Assembly (NCBI GenBank): GCA_021442155.1
Contig: CM038215.1
Span: 10,688,976 to 10,752,975, forward strand
Origin: Cymbidium sinense
Lineage: Eukaryota > Streptophyta > Magnoliopsida > Asparagales > Orchidaceae
Direction: 5' to 3'
DNA: 64,000 nucleotides
This document shows, piece by piece, positions 36,264-47,964 of this stretch. Both the position numbers and the translations under genes were made by a program. Positions within the stretch are counted from its first letter, which is position 1, and each line of letters opens with the position of its first letter. A model generated the notes under the pieces. It searched no databases. It was not told the DNA's origin and saw only the letters and a program-made list of their open reading frames with translations.

Positions 36264-39200
36264 TGTTGACTTCATTTTTAGAATGAGCTCTCAACCCCTC
36301 CATCTTAGACATAGGACTCCTCATAGACTTTAAGAGTTCCTTAGTCTTAAGACACATCTAGTGATTTGGTGGACACTCCAACCTAGCCATAGAGACTTAG
36401 AAGGGTTAGCCATAGGAATAGGTCATGCCTTAGGGGTGTTAGGAAATTTCCTACCCTTAGCCTAAACCATTCCTCACTTTCCTTCTATCAAGTAAAACTC
36501 CAAATAAATTCTATTTGATTTTCTCCAAACTCAAATCAATTCCATGATTCAATTCCATGATTGAAAGCTATGATTGAAACCCAAGATCAAAATTTATCAA
36601 AAATCCTAAGTCCAAAGTTTGCCTAAGTCCTTAAGTCCTTTAGGACTTATTGAAAATCATGATTCAAACCTATTCAAATATTTGAGAATTTCTCAAGATC
36701 CATTTATATTCTCATTTATATTCACATTTAAAATGAAATATAAATTCAAACCCATCAAATAGAATTGAAAATTTCAAATAAATTCATGAAAACTTTCTTA
36801 AGTCCCTTTAATTTTCCATTAAAGGACTTAGCCAAAATAAACTCTAAACCTTGATCAAATCAATTCAAATTCATGGGATTTTCTCAAAACTTATTTATAT
36901 TCTCATTTATATTCTCATATATAAATGAAATATAAATATAAATCAATTAAATCCAACTCAAAAATTAAATTTCAAATTTAAAATCCTTGAAATTCCCTTA
37001 AATCCCTTAAATTTCCATTAATGGATTTAACCTAAACTTTGATCAAATCTATTCAAATTCATGGGATTTTCTCAAAACTTATTTGTATTCTCATTTATAT
37101 TCTCATATATAAATGAAATATAAATATAAATCAATCAAATCCAATTCAAAAATTAAATTTCAATTTAAAAATTTCTTTAAATCCTTTAAATTCCCTTTAA
37201 TGGATTTTACCCAAATCATGATTAAATAACTTCAAATTCTTGATATTTTCTTATGATCAATTTATATTCTCATTTATATTCACATATATAAATGAAATAT
37301 AAATTCAAACAATCAAAACCAATTTCAAAATCAAGCTCAAATCAAAAATCAAGTCAAAATCTTGAACTTAGCCAAATCACTTTCAAATCAAGCCAAACTC
37401 TTGATTTTCTCTCATGGTTCAATCAAACCTGCAATCATGAGTCCACTCATAAATCCAAACTCCAATCAAACAATCAAAATAAAAAATCAAACCCCTTCAT
37501 ATTCTTCCTTTGAAAATGAAATTTTAAATGGATCAAAACCCATTTGACTTCAAATCACTTATAAATGGATTTATATTTCAATCATGACTCCATATACAAG
37601 ATCAACGAACTTCAAATCAAGCTTTGACCAAGCCATTTGACCCACTTAGGCTCACTTGACCCAAAGTGACCTAAAGTACCCTTATGAGCCAACTTTTGAC
37701 CCTAACCAAATTGGATTGAACCAAACTCATATATCCCTCTCATCATGATCAATAATCATCATGGGATGATATATCAATCAAATTGGGTCAAACCAAGTCA
37801 AATCTAAGGGTTGACCAAGTCAACACCCTAAAATGAAATAGCCAAATTCCACCATAGGCCAAATTGAGTGAAACTATTAATCTAAGTTCACTCATGAGCT
37901 ATGCTTGAACTTGACCACGCCAACATTTGAGCCTAACCTAGCCCAATTGGCCCACTTAAGTTGACCCATTTTGACCTAAAGGGTCAAAATATGTAAAACT
38001 TGATCTAAGACAAATTGATTGGAACCAATGGGTCAAGTCCATCCCAAATCACTTGTGGAACTTGACCAAAGCCTCAATTGGACCCAACCTAGCCTAATTG
38101 ACCTTAGACCCAACATGACTTAAAGGAGTCATGTTGAGCCAAAATTGAACTTAACCCAAATTGATTGGAAACAAAGATACCAATCCACTCCATATGACTA
38201 ACCTAACCTAAACCTACCCTTGACCTACCTCAAATAGGTCAAATGTGTCAAATAGGTCAACTTGACTCATTTGACCTAAATGAAGTCATATGAGCCAAAA
38301 CCAAATATATATCAAATTAAATCAAGCTAAAGCCACCAAAAAATTGTAAATGGTCATATGAACTTGACCCAACCCTTCGTTTGACCTAATTTGACCTATT
38401 AGTCAACTTGACCCAAGTTGACCCATTTTGATCTAAATGGGGTCATATCAAATGGATTCAAAATCTAATGAAACTTGGCCAAACCTAGTCTCTCAACATA
38501 CCCATCATGTCCAAAGTGAATAAATAGAAAAATGACCACTTTACCCTAGGCCATAGAATAAATTTTGGCCTTGCCCATGGGTATTTTGGTCATACCCTCT
38601 TCACAATCACTTGAGGCTTTCCTAAAATCTCAAGGGGACTTAGTGATGAGTGGTGCACCCAACCCAATGGGTTTAGGTCAGCCCAATTTTTTCCCTAGAC
38701 CAAACCCGACCACCTAGCTCAAAATTAAATTTTTAAATTCCCTCTTAAGCTCAAATTCAACACATGGAAAGTTGGCAATCCTTTCTAAGGATCAAACCGA
38801 CCATGTGCACACTCAAAATAGCCAAAACAACCTCTCCAATTTCATCAATTGGATCAAAAAGGTAAATAATGGCTCTGCTATTTGATTTCCATATATGGAG
38901 ATATACTCCTCCTAATTCAATGAAATTTTAAGTCACTCTCGATTGAAGCTTGATCAGCGTCAGAGAGCATTCCCAAGGTCTTCTGAGAGGATTTGAATTC
39001 TTCTTTCTCAATTTTGCATAGTGCAAAAATAGGGGCGGTAGAGTGAATTGGTAACTTCCTCCACACTTGATTTCCTCCAAATTCCTCCTACACACATCTT
39101 CTAAGGACCAATTCAAGCTAACTCAAGCTCACATTGGAGTTCCTATAGCAAGGAGATGATTCAATCAAAGCCCAAGTGAAGTGGTGTTGGTTCATCCATT

Positions 39201-42200
39201 GAGTCACTCAAACTCAAGGACTAGGAATTTTAGTAGGGCTTCATCTCCACCAGACAAAGCTACCTTATCGATCTCGAGTGCTGGTGAGGTATGGAATTTT
39301 TCAACCGCTTAGATTAGGAGGTGTTGGTCCTTTATGAAAGAAATGTTTATGGCATGTTAAATCCACCATTGGATAGGTTTGTAATTGTGCTTAGATGGCG
39401 TGGGTACAATTTTAATCCAATCCGAGCTCAATTCGAATCTCCCCTTAGATCATAGACGATCTCCATTGATTCTCAGGGAAGAACTTGAATCATCTCATCC
39501 ATCCATCCGCACATTTTAGATGGATGGCTGAGATTATTTAACACATTTAATAATCTACTTTTCTTTATAAACGACGGGGGGATTCTCAACCATCCGATCT
39601 TTGATTGGAAGGCAAGGAATATAAGCGCGTGTGCCACCGCCGCCATTTGGGATGTGACATTTAAGTCACCCCCTCATGACACGATGCATGTAAAGCGTGC
39701 TGATCGCCACCGCCATGCATCGCACCGTGAGCTGAGGATTAATCAAGGATTAGTTAAATGTTTAATAAATTCTTAATTAATCTAGAGAACTTCAAAAATT
39801 CATAATTCCCTCTAAAAAATCAAGAAAATAAAAGGAAAAATGCTATGGAAAGATAATTTCATCTAGCATATTTTAAAAATGATTTCAATGAAGTTTGAAT
39901 TAGTCTTTTCTTTGAGTTTAGCTTTCTTTGGGAATCTTAATTAGCTAATTATCCTTTAATTAGGTCATCCATTAATCTTAAATTTTTTGGTTCATTTTAG
40001 GGATGACCTCACACCTAATTTTCTTGTGATTTGAGGGCTCTATTGGGAAATTGCTATTTCATTCCCTAATTACCTCTTTCATATAATTAAGCATAATTAA
40101 GGTATGATTAGTGGATTTACCCTATGATTAGGGTTGATTAAGGTCAAATTCAGTAAGTAGGAGGTTTATGGAATAATTTTGGGGCATTTTTTTCCCTTCT
40201 TCTCCTTAATCTCCTCTTAATTAAGAGTTAATTCATTAATTATTCAATTAATCAATTTTAGAAATTCTAAAAGTTTCATAACTTAATTAATCTACCTTGG
40301 GTAGATGCTTAGGTGTTTAATAGTCTAAGTTCAAATCAAAATCCCATTCATTAGTGTAAAATGGTATTTTAAAATTACTTAAGCTAAACCCCTTAGCTTA
40401 ATTAACTTTTTTTATGAGCCAAATTGCATTAGGCTTTTCATTATTAGGTGCATTGTAAATTTAAATTCCTTGTGGGTTTTATGTCATCTCATTGGCTCAT
40501 AATTATTTAGTTAATTCTTCTAAGGTGGTGTATGTAAGGGTTAATTAAGTTAATTCATACCTTAACCTAGTCAACACATAAAAATGGATCTAATTGTCTA
40601 AAACTTAAACAAAAATACAAAACACATGTGGAATGGGTTAGGAACAGTAAACTCATCTCACCTTTTCAAAATTAAATCAAACTTCAAACTAAACAAATAT
40701 CATTTTGAGATTCACTTTGATTTATTCTTAATTTTTCTTATTCTATAAGAATGTCTTTAGGATTTAAGTAAAGTGAGTTTGTTTACATGCTATCATTACT
40801 TTGAATCTTTCCCCAACATGTTAAGTTGTATTCCATGTGATTTCATACATTCATAAATTCATGTTTCAAATTTTAAAATGAAATTGTTTACTTTATGTCA
40901 AATGTCCATGTGTTGGCTAAAGTAAAATATGAGTGGCTATTATCACTACTAAATCCAAATTATTTTCAAAATTACATAAATAAAATATCAAATCTAAAAG
41001 TGTGCTACTTATGCCTTATTTATAAGCTTGCATGTGAAATATTATAAAGGTCTTAGTATAGGTTTCTTTTCTTTCCTATGTTGGTGTAGTTTAGAATAGG
41101 AATTTTTGTGAGATATAAGGTTCATTTGAAAAGGACCTAATGCTCACCTAATTTCATATCCTATTCATCCCTATGCTATCATCTAAGAAGTGTTACACTT
41201 ACATACTTAAATTGCATAAACAAAATAAATTTGTTAAACAACTTTTCCATATTACTTTTTCTATTTCATTTCTTTTATATAGATGTTTGTATTTAAGGAA
41301 AGTGGTATATTAGTCTGGACAACCTTGAGGTTACGAAGCTTTAAGTTTGCCCTAAGTAGGTCTTGTACCTTATACCTCTGGTTAGGAATGGCGCTGTACT
41401 AATTTATGCCTTTTCTACTTCCATGTATGTTTGTAAAATTTTGGATAAGAAAAACCTTTTCTACTTAAGAAAAATCGTGCATATTTAACTTCTAAATTTT
41501 CTTAAATGGATTACTTAGCATACATCATAAAGTGTGTTAACTACTCTCATTTGCATGTATAGATATGCTAAGGGTCCATCCATATGCATGTTATATATGT
41601 TGGGAAAGAAGTGAAGTAATGTGTGTTATGTGAATTTGATTCATTTTATTTAATCTTAAAATGCCTTTCTTTTTTAATATGTTTGTGTACTCAAAAAATT
41701 CACCTAAATGAAACTAAAACAAGACCCAACTTTAGAAAATTACTTAAGGTTAGGGAAGGAAAAAGTAGTTCTCTTCTCTTTCCCTCTCTGTATAACTTAG
41801 TAATTAATTGCAGGTTTCACTTAAACCAACATGAAATAAAACCAACCCAAAACACTTAAACAACTTAAATGAAACCATCCTCTAAGTTGAACATGTTCTT
41901 CACACTTAGAAAATTTGAACCCAAAGTTCTAAGCTAAGTATACCACACAAGCCTTCAAAGCAAACAAATTAGCCTAAGACACCACTTCTAGCCTTAGGTT
42001 AGGTCAGTGTAGGGTTTGATGTTTGTTTTGTTTTGTGATATGTGTTTTAGACTGGATGTTAAGGTGCATGCTCATAGAATGAATGGTAGGACTGCTTAGT
42101 CTAAGCGTTCTTTTATGCGGGATTGTGCTTAAGGACCATCATAAATAAAAATATAAATGCTTTTGCTTGAAGGTGCTTTATACCCCTAAGCACAATCCAT

Positions 42201-42980
42201 AGGTCAGGTGGACTTAGTCACCCATGTGTGGGGTGATGAGTCCAATATACATGCTTGGGATGTGTGTGGTGTGATTTAACTAACCTTTATTTTGTAGGAG
42301 TTAGTTAGATTTCTACTTTTCCTTTTCATGTAAAAATTTGTATAATTAGGATTTTGGAATGATTTTTATGGGGATTAGGATGAGCATTGGTCATAAGATT
42401 CTATCTTATGCACCATATGAAGCCTTGGAGCATCCACCTTCCAACCATCCAAAGGAGGAACAAAAAGAAGAAGAAGAAGAAAAGGAAAGAAGAAAGAAGA
42501 AATAAAAAAAAGAATAAAGCTTGAAGACCCCCATAACAATGAATTCATTTGCTTAAATTGTAATTTAATTCATTTGTAATCTAGTTAGTATAAGGGTAGA
42601 GCCCGGCTACCCATGTTTGATATTTATGGGTTTGTGTGGTGGTGCTCAACCACAATGACCACTTATTCTTTTTGCGATTAGCTTTATAAATTGATTAATG
42701 CTTTGTTTAGCTTTTGCATTATGTGGCATACTTTTCCTAGTTTGTTCCTTGCTTTATGTATGCCCTGAATGTGGATTAGGCTCTTTAGGGAAAAATAAAT
42801 CTTTTACCCAACTTAACAACTCAAATAAAAATTAAACAACTCATAACCTCACCTAAAGCTTAGGTTTAAAATCAAAATAAAAGAATTAGCAACCCCTTAA
42901 ATAGATGGACATTTCTTTATAATATCATGCACAAATGCATGTTATTTCACTCTTGATTAGAGGGCTTCCACCTTTGCCAG
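36264..42980 (+). mobile_element. 3' LTR of element B, missing its last ~1.1 kb
   Basis: It starts TGTTGACTTCATTTTTAGAA and follows the LTR at 14739 in order: AT-rich stretch, W-box-like array (37620-38430, 18 TTGAC[CT] counted on the + strand), TATA-like site (39564), CpG patch (39625-39735), GAA tract (42462-42515) and GAAGACCCCC box (42523). It breaks off at GGCTTCCACCTTTGCCAG (42980), which corresponds to about position 1035 of A's LTR. From there the sequence is the 3' UTR of C on the other strand. Confidence 0.78.
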
Positions 42981-43158
42981 ATGAACATTTATATGTTTGT
43001 GTTATGAGAAGAGAGGATGCCTCTAGGGGACACTTACACCTATACTAAATACTTCATGATAGATTAAGCAAGACAAACAATGCTTCAAAAGAAGAGAAGA
43101 TTTTGATAAAATGGAATCAAATTTTTGTTCTTTTTTTATAATTGTTTTCAAACATGTT
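42981..43158 (-). other. Remnant of 3' UTR, element C
   Basis: On the - strand this follows the pol stop and matches the first 170 bases of the 3' UTR in A (FTAGTATAGGTGTAAGTG-type DNA text against GTTTAGGGTAGGCATAAGTG near 12148, then CATAACACAAACAT against CACAACACAAACAC near 12200). It ends abruptly at the junction with the B LTR. Confidence 0.7.
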
Positions 43159-44330
43159 TTATAGGTAATATTTCTTCAAATAGAGCCCATTAATTGGAAG
43201 CATCAGGTGTTCTTTACAATCAATGAGTGATATGATCCTCCTTGGTAGGCCTTCTCATGACATAGGGGCCTTCCCAAGTGGGTTCAAACTTACCTCCCTA
43301 TCTTTTGATGGGCAACAATTAGTCTCCTTAGGACTAACACAAGTTCTCTCTTAGAAAGACCTAGGGAAGACCAACTTGTTGTGAGCTTGAATCATTTTGG
43401 ACTTGTAAAACTAAAGGTTCAGCTATAGGTGACTCTCCTCCAAACTTTTCAGCTCTTCTAACCATAACTTTGCATTCTGTGCTATTGTGATCTTGCTACC
43501 CAATGCTATCCTTAGTGACGTGAGTTGAAATTCTAAAGGTAGAACAGCTTCAGACCCATATACTATGGAAAATAGTGTAGATTGAGTTGGAGTTTGATAT
43601 GTGGTGCGGTAGGCCCATAAGGCTTCAACCAATTGCTCATTCCACTGTCGCTTATTGTCAACAAGAGTCTTCTTTAGTATTTGAATGAGAGTTTTGTTGA
43701 ATGCTTTTGCTAAGCCATTTTCTCTAGGGTAGTAGATGGTGGAGTATCTCCAATCTATACCTTGTCTTCGGGTGAAGCTATTGATCTTGGTGTTGAATGC
43801 AGTACCATTATCGGATATAATAGTAGAGGCACCCTGAACTTATATACAATATGGTTTCAAAAAAATTGAAGCACATGCTGAGCTGTGACCTCTCTGAGTG
43901 GGATTGCCTCCGCCCACTTAGAAAAGTAGTTGGTGAAACTAAGATGAACCAATGACCCTTGAAAGAAGGACGATCGATAAGACCCACAATGTTGGTACCT
44001 CAACACTCAAATGGCCATGATGCTAATGTAAGGTGTAGAATATTGGGTGGTTGATGTACGACCACACTGTGTACCTGACACTGATGGCATCTCTTAGCTA
44101 CATCCATGCAGTATGTAATCATAGAAGGTCGGTAGTATCCTAGTCTCTTGATCTTAGTATTCATCTTTGGACCAGATTGATGTGCTTCACATAGACCTGA
44201 ATGTACCTCAATTACTATGCCATGGGCTTCGTGTTTATCTAAATAACATAACCACATTTGATCAAAGGTGGGAGCTATCAACTAGAGCATAGAGAGAGCT
44301 CTATTTTGATGGGCTTGTGACTTTTCTTGA
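43159..44330 (-). pseudogene. pol: Integrase domain and pol C-terminus, element C
   Basis: This is the best preserved integrase start in the window. The open stretch 44281-44000 reads EVHSGLCEAHQSG then VAKRCHQCQVHS, so the whole H-x3-H...C-x2-C zinc site is present. The core (43990-43680) has the first Asp region weakened, while the SDNGT-like block (about 43815, in T-I-I-S-D-N-G order) and the YYPRENGLAKAFNKTL segment (about 43725) are readable; the catalytic Glu position reads Lys. The 69-codon stretch 43632-43423 carries ALWAYRTTYQTPTQST and VYGSEAVLPLE. Stop TAA at 43159-43161. Confidence 0.9.
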
Positions 44331-44950
44331 GGTAGTTTTTACGGTATTCAAATAGTCTATGAACGATTGCCTCCAATCTAGCTCCTTGTCATTATAGGAA
44401 ACGACAAACTCCCCTTCAAGAGAAAGTCTCTCGATGAGTTCATCATCATTAAGGGACATAACTTGTCTATTTTGGACCCTTTTTGGAATGGAATCATCTT
44501 TCAAACATGCCAATTCTTTGGAAAGTTTGGTCAAAGAATATGCTACTATGTTCTCTCATCAGGAACTTTATAGATGGTGACTTCAAGGATTTGGGCCAAC
44601 ATCTTCATGGTATACTCATGGTAATAATGAAGCTTGGGATTGAGAACCTTGTAGGACCCAGCAATTTGATTGATGATCAACTGAGAATCCCCAAAGATGT
44701 TGATACTCTTGACACACACTGTGATAGCTAACTCCAGACCAACAATCAAAGCCTCATGCTTCATTGTTGGGTGGATTGGGAAGATATTATGAGAATCTCA
44801 TCACATTGTGGTCTAGAGTTAAGAGAACTATTCCTACCCTTGCTTTTTTGAAGAGTAGATCATGGTGATTCCCTTTTATGAAAAGAAGCTGCACCATCAA
44901 AATATATCTCCCATTGGTGGTTGTTGATCCTCCCAAAGTTCAAGATTTGT
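44331..44950 (-). pseudogene. pol: Second, archaeal-type RNase H and linker, element C
   Basis: On the - strand, WEIYFDGAASF (about 44915) opens the domain and a degenerate N-N-E-x-K-H-E-A-L-I segment follows. The open stretch 44764-44546 then gives KSINIFGDSQLIINQIAGSY with the catalytic Asp, and LNPKLHYYHEYTMKMLAQ. The linker to integrase (44534-44301) is open and includes a long charged helix (ELIERLSLEGEF). The Y of A-E-Y-E has become H. This is the cleanest copy of the signature G-D-S-Q block. Confidence 0.87.
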
Positions 44951-45539
44951 TCATCAGGGAGGTCATCACTAAGTGGAGAATCAGTAGAAAGTGGGTGTGA
45001 TGTTAAAAAATCTACTAGTGCTTGTCCTTTTACTACATAGAGGGGTACAAATGTGATATCAAACTACGAGAGAATTATGGACCAACGTGCCAAACATTCG
45101 GATAGCATTGGCCATGTTAAGAGATACTGTAGTAGATTGGTTCTAGAAATCAAGTTCACCTTATGAAAGCATATAGTGCCATAGCCATAAGATGCAAAGA
45201 TCAAAGCTAGGCAATGTTTCTCAATAGGTGGATAGTTTGCTTTAGCGATTGAATGGATAGGCGAGGACTCTCCTTCCCTTTATCATTAGCTTGGGCCAAC
45301 AAAGTGTTGAGAGAGTCATCCAAATGATGTAGAGGATGAGTGGCCCAAGATAGAGGCTTTACTAGCGACTTCACCAAATACTACTTGATATCTTCAAATG
45401 CATCTGAAACTTCTCATCCCCATAATTTGGTGTCCTTTTGACAAGTGAGAATGGCTTGCATCTCCTTGATAGGTTAGAAATTAATCATCTTAGATATTCC
45501 AACCATCCTTAGAAAGATCTGAGTTGAGTTAAACTCTTA
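44951..45539 (-). pseudogene. pol: RNase H domain and connection, element C
   Basis: Read on the - strand it runs from the KDTKLWG..EKFQMHLKISS lead-in (about 45440), through the LDDSLNTLLAQANDKG block (about 45320-45270, conserved Asp pair), to IEKHCLALIFAS (about 45225-45185). The connection with the D-V-I-S-F-V-P-L and KGQALVDFL-like pieces follows (about 45060-45000). Several frameshifts break it. Compared with B, the segment after the lead-in is shortened. Confidence 0.8.
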
Positions 45540-46320
45540 GGAGGTGGCATTTCTAAGATAGCTTGATCTTTTCTGGATCTATTTCTATTCCCCAGTATCA
45601 GACAATAAACCCAAGGAATTTCCCTGAAGCTACTCCGAATGCACACTTCGGGGGATTCATTTTGAAGTTATATTATCTTAACCTTTCAAAAACTACTCTC
45701 AAGTCAAAGATATGGTCTTCCTTTTCTCTATCATTCACTACTAGATCATCAACGTAGCACTCAACGATGATGGATGAGTTTGTTGAAGATGAGTCATCAT
45801 TGGTATGTACCGCATTTTAAGGTGAAAGGCATGACCCTAACAGATGATTCAAAAGCGTGTTTCGTTCATCCTTAGTGGCCATCTTGATTTGGTTTTAGCT
45901 AGATGACCCATCCATAAAGGAGAAAATTGCATGAGATGAGGCGATGTCCACCATTAATTTTAGTATAGGAAGAGGAAACTCATCCTTAGGACATGCTTGA
46001 TTTAAGTCCCTGAAATTGACTCATATGTGAATTTGGCCATTCTTCTTCTTAACTAGGATGACAATGGCTAACTAGGTAAGGTATTTTTCTTTCCTGATGA
46101 AACTATCATTGATCAGTTTCTTGACTTCAAAAATGACCTATTATTCAATTTCTGCATGCATCTAGGAGTTTTCTTGATAGGGTTAGTGCTAGGATCTATT
46201 GCTAGTTTATACTATGTTAGGAAATAATCGGCATCTCTTCATAATCTCCATAACTCCTTAAACTTATCAATAGCCTAACTAAGTCATTAGTTTCTTCTTC
46301 ATTCAACAACGATGTATGTG
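45540..46320 (-). pseudogene. pol: Reverse transcriptase domain, element C (YVDD kept)
   Basis: On the - strand: VIFEVKKLIND (about 46140), the KKKNGQIHI block with a TGA in place of Cys (about 46040), FRDLNQACPKDEFPLPI (about 46010-45965), FSFMDGSSS (about 45925-45900), then YVDD intact at 45756-45745. DLRVVFER and KMNPPKCAFGVASGKFLGF (about 45660-45610) complete the palm and thumb. A frameshift lies around 45820, where part of the motif before the catalytic box is disturbed. It is not translatable as a whole. Confidence 0.92.
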
Positions 46321-47410
46321 TCGTGGATTTTCTTTTATCACGAGGTTGATTTTTTTAAGCTTGTAGATTGTTGAATGGATCTCCTCTTCAAATTAGCGGT
46401 GCATCTTTGATTTGGAGATCATCGGATCATCTGAGATTTCTAAACACACATCCTCATAAGAGTTGGTTTGGTGTGAAAAGAACTTATCCAACCAGTAATC
46501 ATCATCATCGATTGCACCCACTGTATAGAATCCTTGTCCTGATCTTTATTTTGCATCCCTACCTATGTTGTTCCATCGCTTATCAAAGTACTCTGACCTG
46601 TGCTTAGATCATGAATAATGAATCAAACCCTTTTTTTCAAGATTAAGAATAGAAGGAGAGTACTAGTCAAAAGGTAATTCCATTAATTCTTTATTTGAAA
46701 TATCCTCAAGTCCTACATTGGGTCTTGGACGTGAGGATGATGAACCCAAAAAGAATCTCTTCGGTTGGACATCTCTGGAAGACTGAGGGGCTTCTTTAAC
46801 TACTAAACTTTTAACTTTTTGAGATGAAAGTGAGGCTAGAGCTAAGGTTCCTAACTGTTGCCTGATAGTTTTACATACATTTGATTCAAATACTTTGCTT
46901 TTTCTAGAGGCTTGATCTTTGTCACTATGCGGCTCAAGTGTCACCTCCAATGAAACTTCGAGAGGGGTTGGCTGGTATACTAATCACATTAGACTCATCC
47001 TCAGAGCTAGATTCCAAGTCTATGTGAATAGTAGAGGTACTCCTATGAGCTATAACATAACCCTTATTGGCTGATGGCCAACTAGAGGGTCTTCCACCTC
47101 TGGAACTACCTCTATTTCTACCTCTACCTTTGCCTGGTGGAGGTCAAGTCATCCTACCCACATGTCCATATGATGGAATGAACTGTCAATGGAATGTGAT
47201 ATGCAGTTCTATTTCTTCTTCAATTTCCATTTCTTGTTCACTTTGATTTTTATTTTCTTTTTATTTTTATTTTACTTTTTCTTTTTCTTCATTTTCTTCT
47301 TTTTTGTATTTTGTCCAAGTTCATGAGAAAGAATGTTTTAAGAAAGATAGTAGGTCACATCCTCATATATCTCAACCTCTAGCGAAAATATCTTTTCATC
47401 TTCTTTGACG
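46321..47410 (-). pseudogene. pol: Protease-RT linker of pol, element C
   Basis: The open stretch 46950-46663 (95 codons) contains SNVCKTIRQQLGTLALAS and ends LEDISNKELMELPFD, both conserved in A, B and D. Upstream lie an Arg-Gly segment (about 47150-47090) followed by an acidic S-S-E-D-E-S piece (about 47010), and the A-rich Lys/Glu tract (47300-47220). No enzyme domain is recognised. Conservation of this linker in all copies suggests it was part of the parental protein. Confidence 0.65.
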
Positions 47411-47964
47411 GTACTCAATTTTTTCCTAAACTTGATGCGATGGAGGGAGGATGGAATCATCTTGTTCGATGTATCCAAAGCCTCAAGCAATGAATTAAGT
47501 ATTCAATGATATAAAACATGGCTTTAGTCATCCAGTCACCTATCTCCAGAAGGTAAAGCCCTCTCACCTAGTTCATTGAATCCTTTCAACATCATCCGAT
47601 CTCCTCAGAGTGTGGAGATGTCGATCCTCAAATAAGCAAGGGTCTTTAGAATCATAATGTTTACAGATGCACTTAGATCGATGAGAACTCTGAAAAGTCT
47701 GAATCTTCCTGTGTCAACTATAATGTATAGGGGACGGTTGTGCTCCATGTCCCCCATAAGGTCTTCATTTATAAAATTGATCCTCTGAGCTTCTTTAAAA
47801 TAATGTGCCTCCTCTCCAATAGCGATCAGATGACCTAAGCATATCTTAGGATCAAGGAGAGCCTTAATTAATAATTCCTTCATCTCTTTGGGTAAGACAA
47901 GGGCATCATATATGCTTAGCTTAGATGGAAACTTTCTTAAGTGAGAGAGCACATTGTAGTCCAC
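47411..47964 (-). pseudogene. pol: Aspartic protease domain with lead-in, element C
   Basis: A 119-codon open stretch (47964-47605) includes RINFINEDLMGDMEHNRPLY, the typical lead-in of plant Tat proteases, then VLIDLSASVNIMILKTLAYL. The catalytic D-[ST]-G reads D-L-S, so the enzyme is dead. After a stop at the TGA before 47605, GDRMMLKGFNELGERAL and the eroded I-P-S-S-L-H-R-I-K-F closing block follow (to about 47420). Confidence 0.87.

Larger units (their letters stand above)
14739..42980 (+). mobile_element. Element B: giant Tat-lineage LTR retrotransposon
   Basis: B is the most complete copy in the window: 5' LTR (14739 to about 22420), leader hairpins, gag, pol, 3' UTR and a 3' LTR that breaks off at 42980. 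Its two LTRs look much more alike (for example 14820-15050 against 36355-36590) than either does to the LTR at 1-2110, as expected for a pair made in one insertion. Internal length is about 13.8 kb. With two LTRs of about 7.7 kb, a full element would be near 29 kb. Its 3' LTR is joined to the 3' UTR of C in opposite orientation. Confidence 0.72.

Noticed and set aside
45563..46607. + strand open frames within 43159-51583 as host genes
   Set aside because: They lie opposite readable pol and gag domains of C on the - strand and show no domain of their own.
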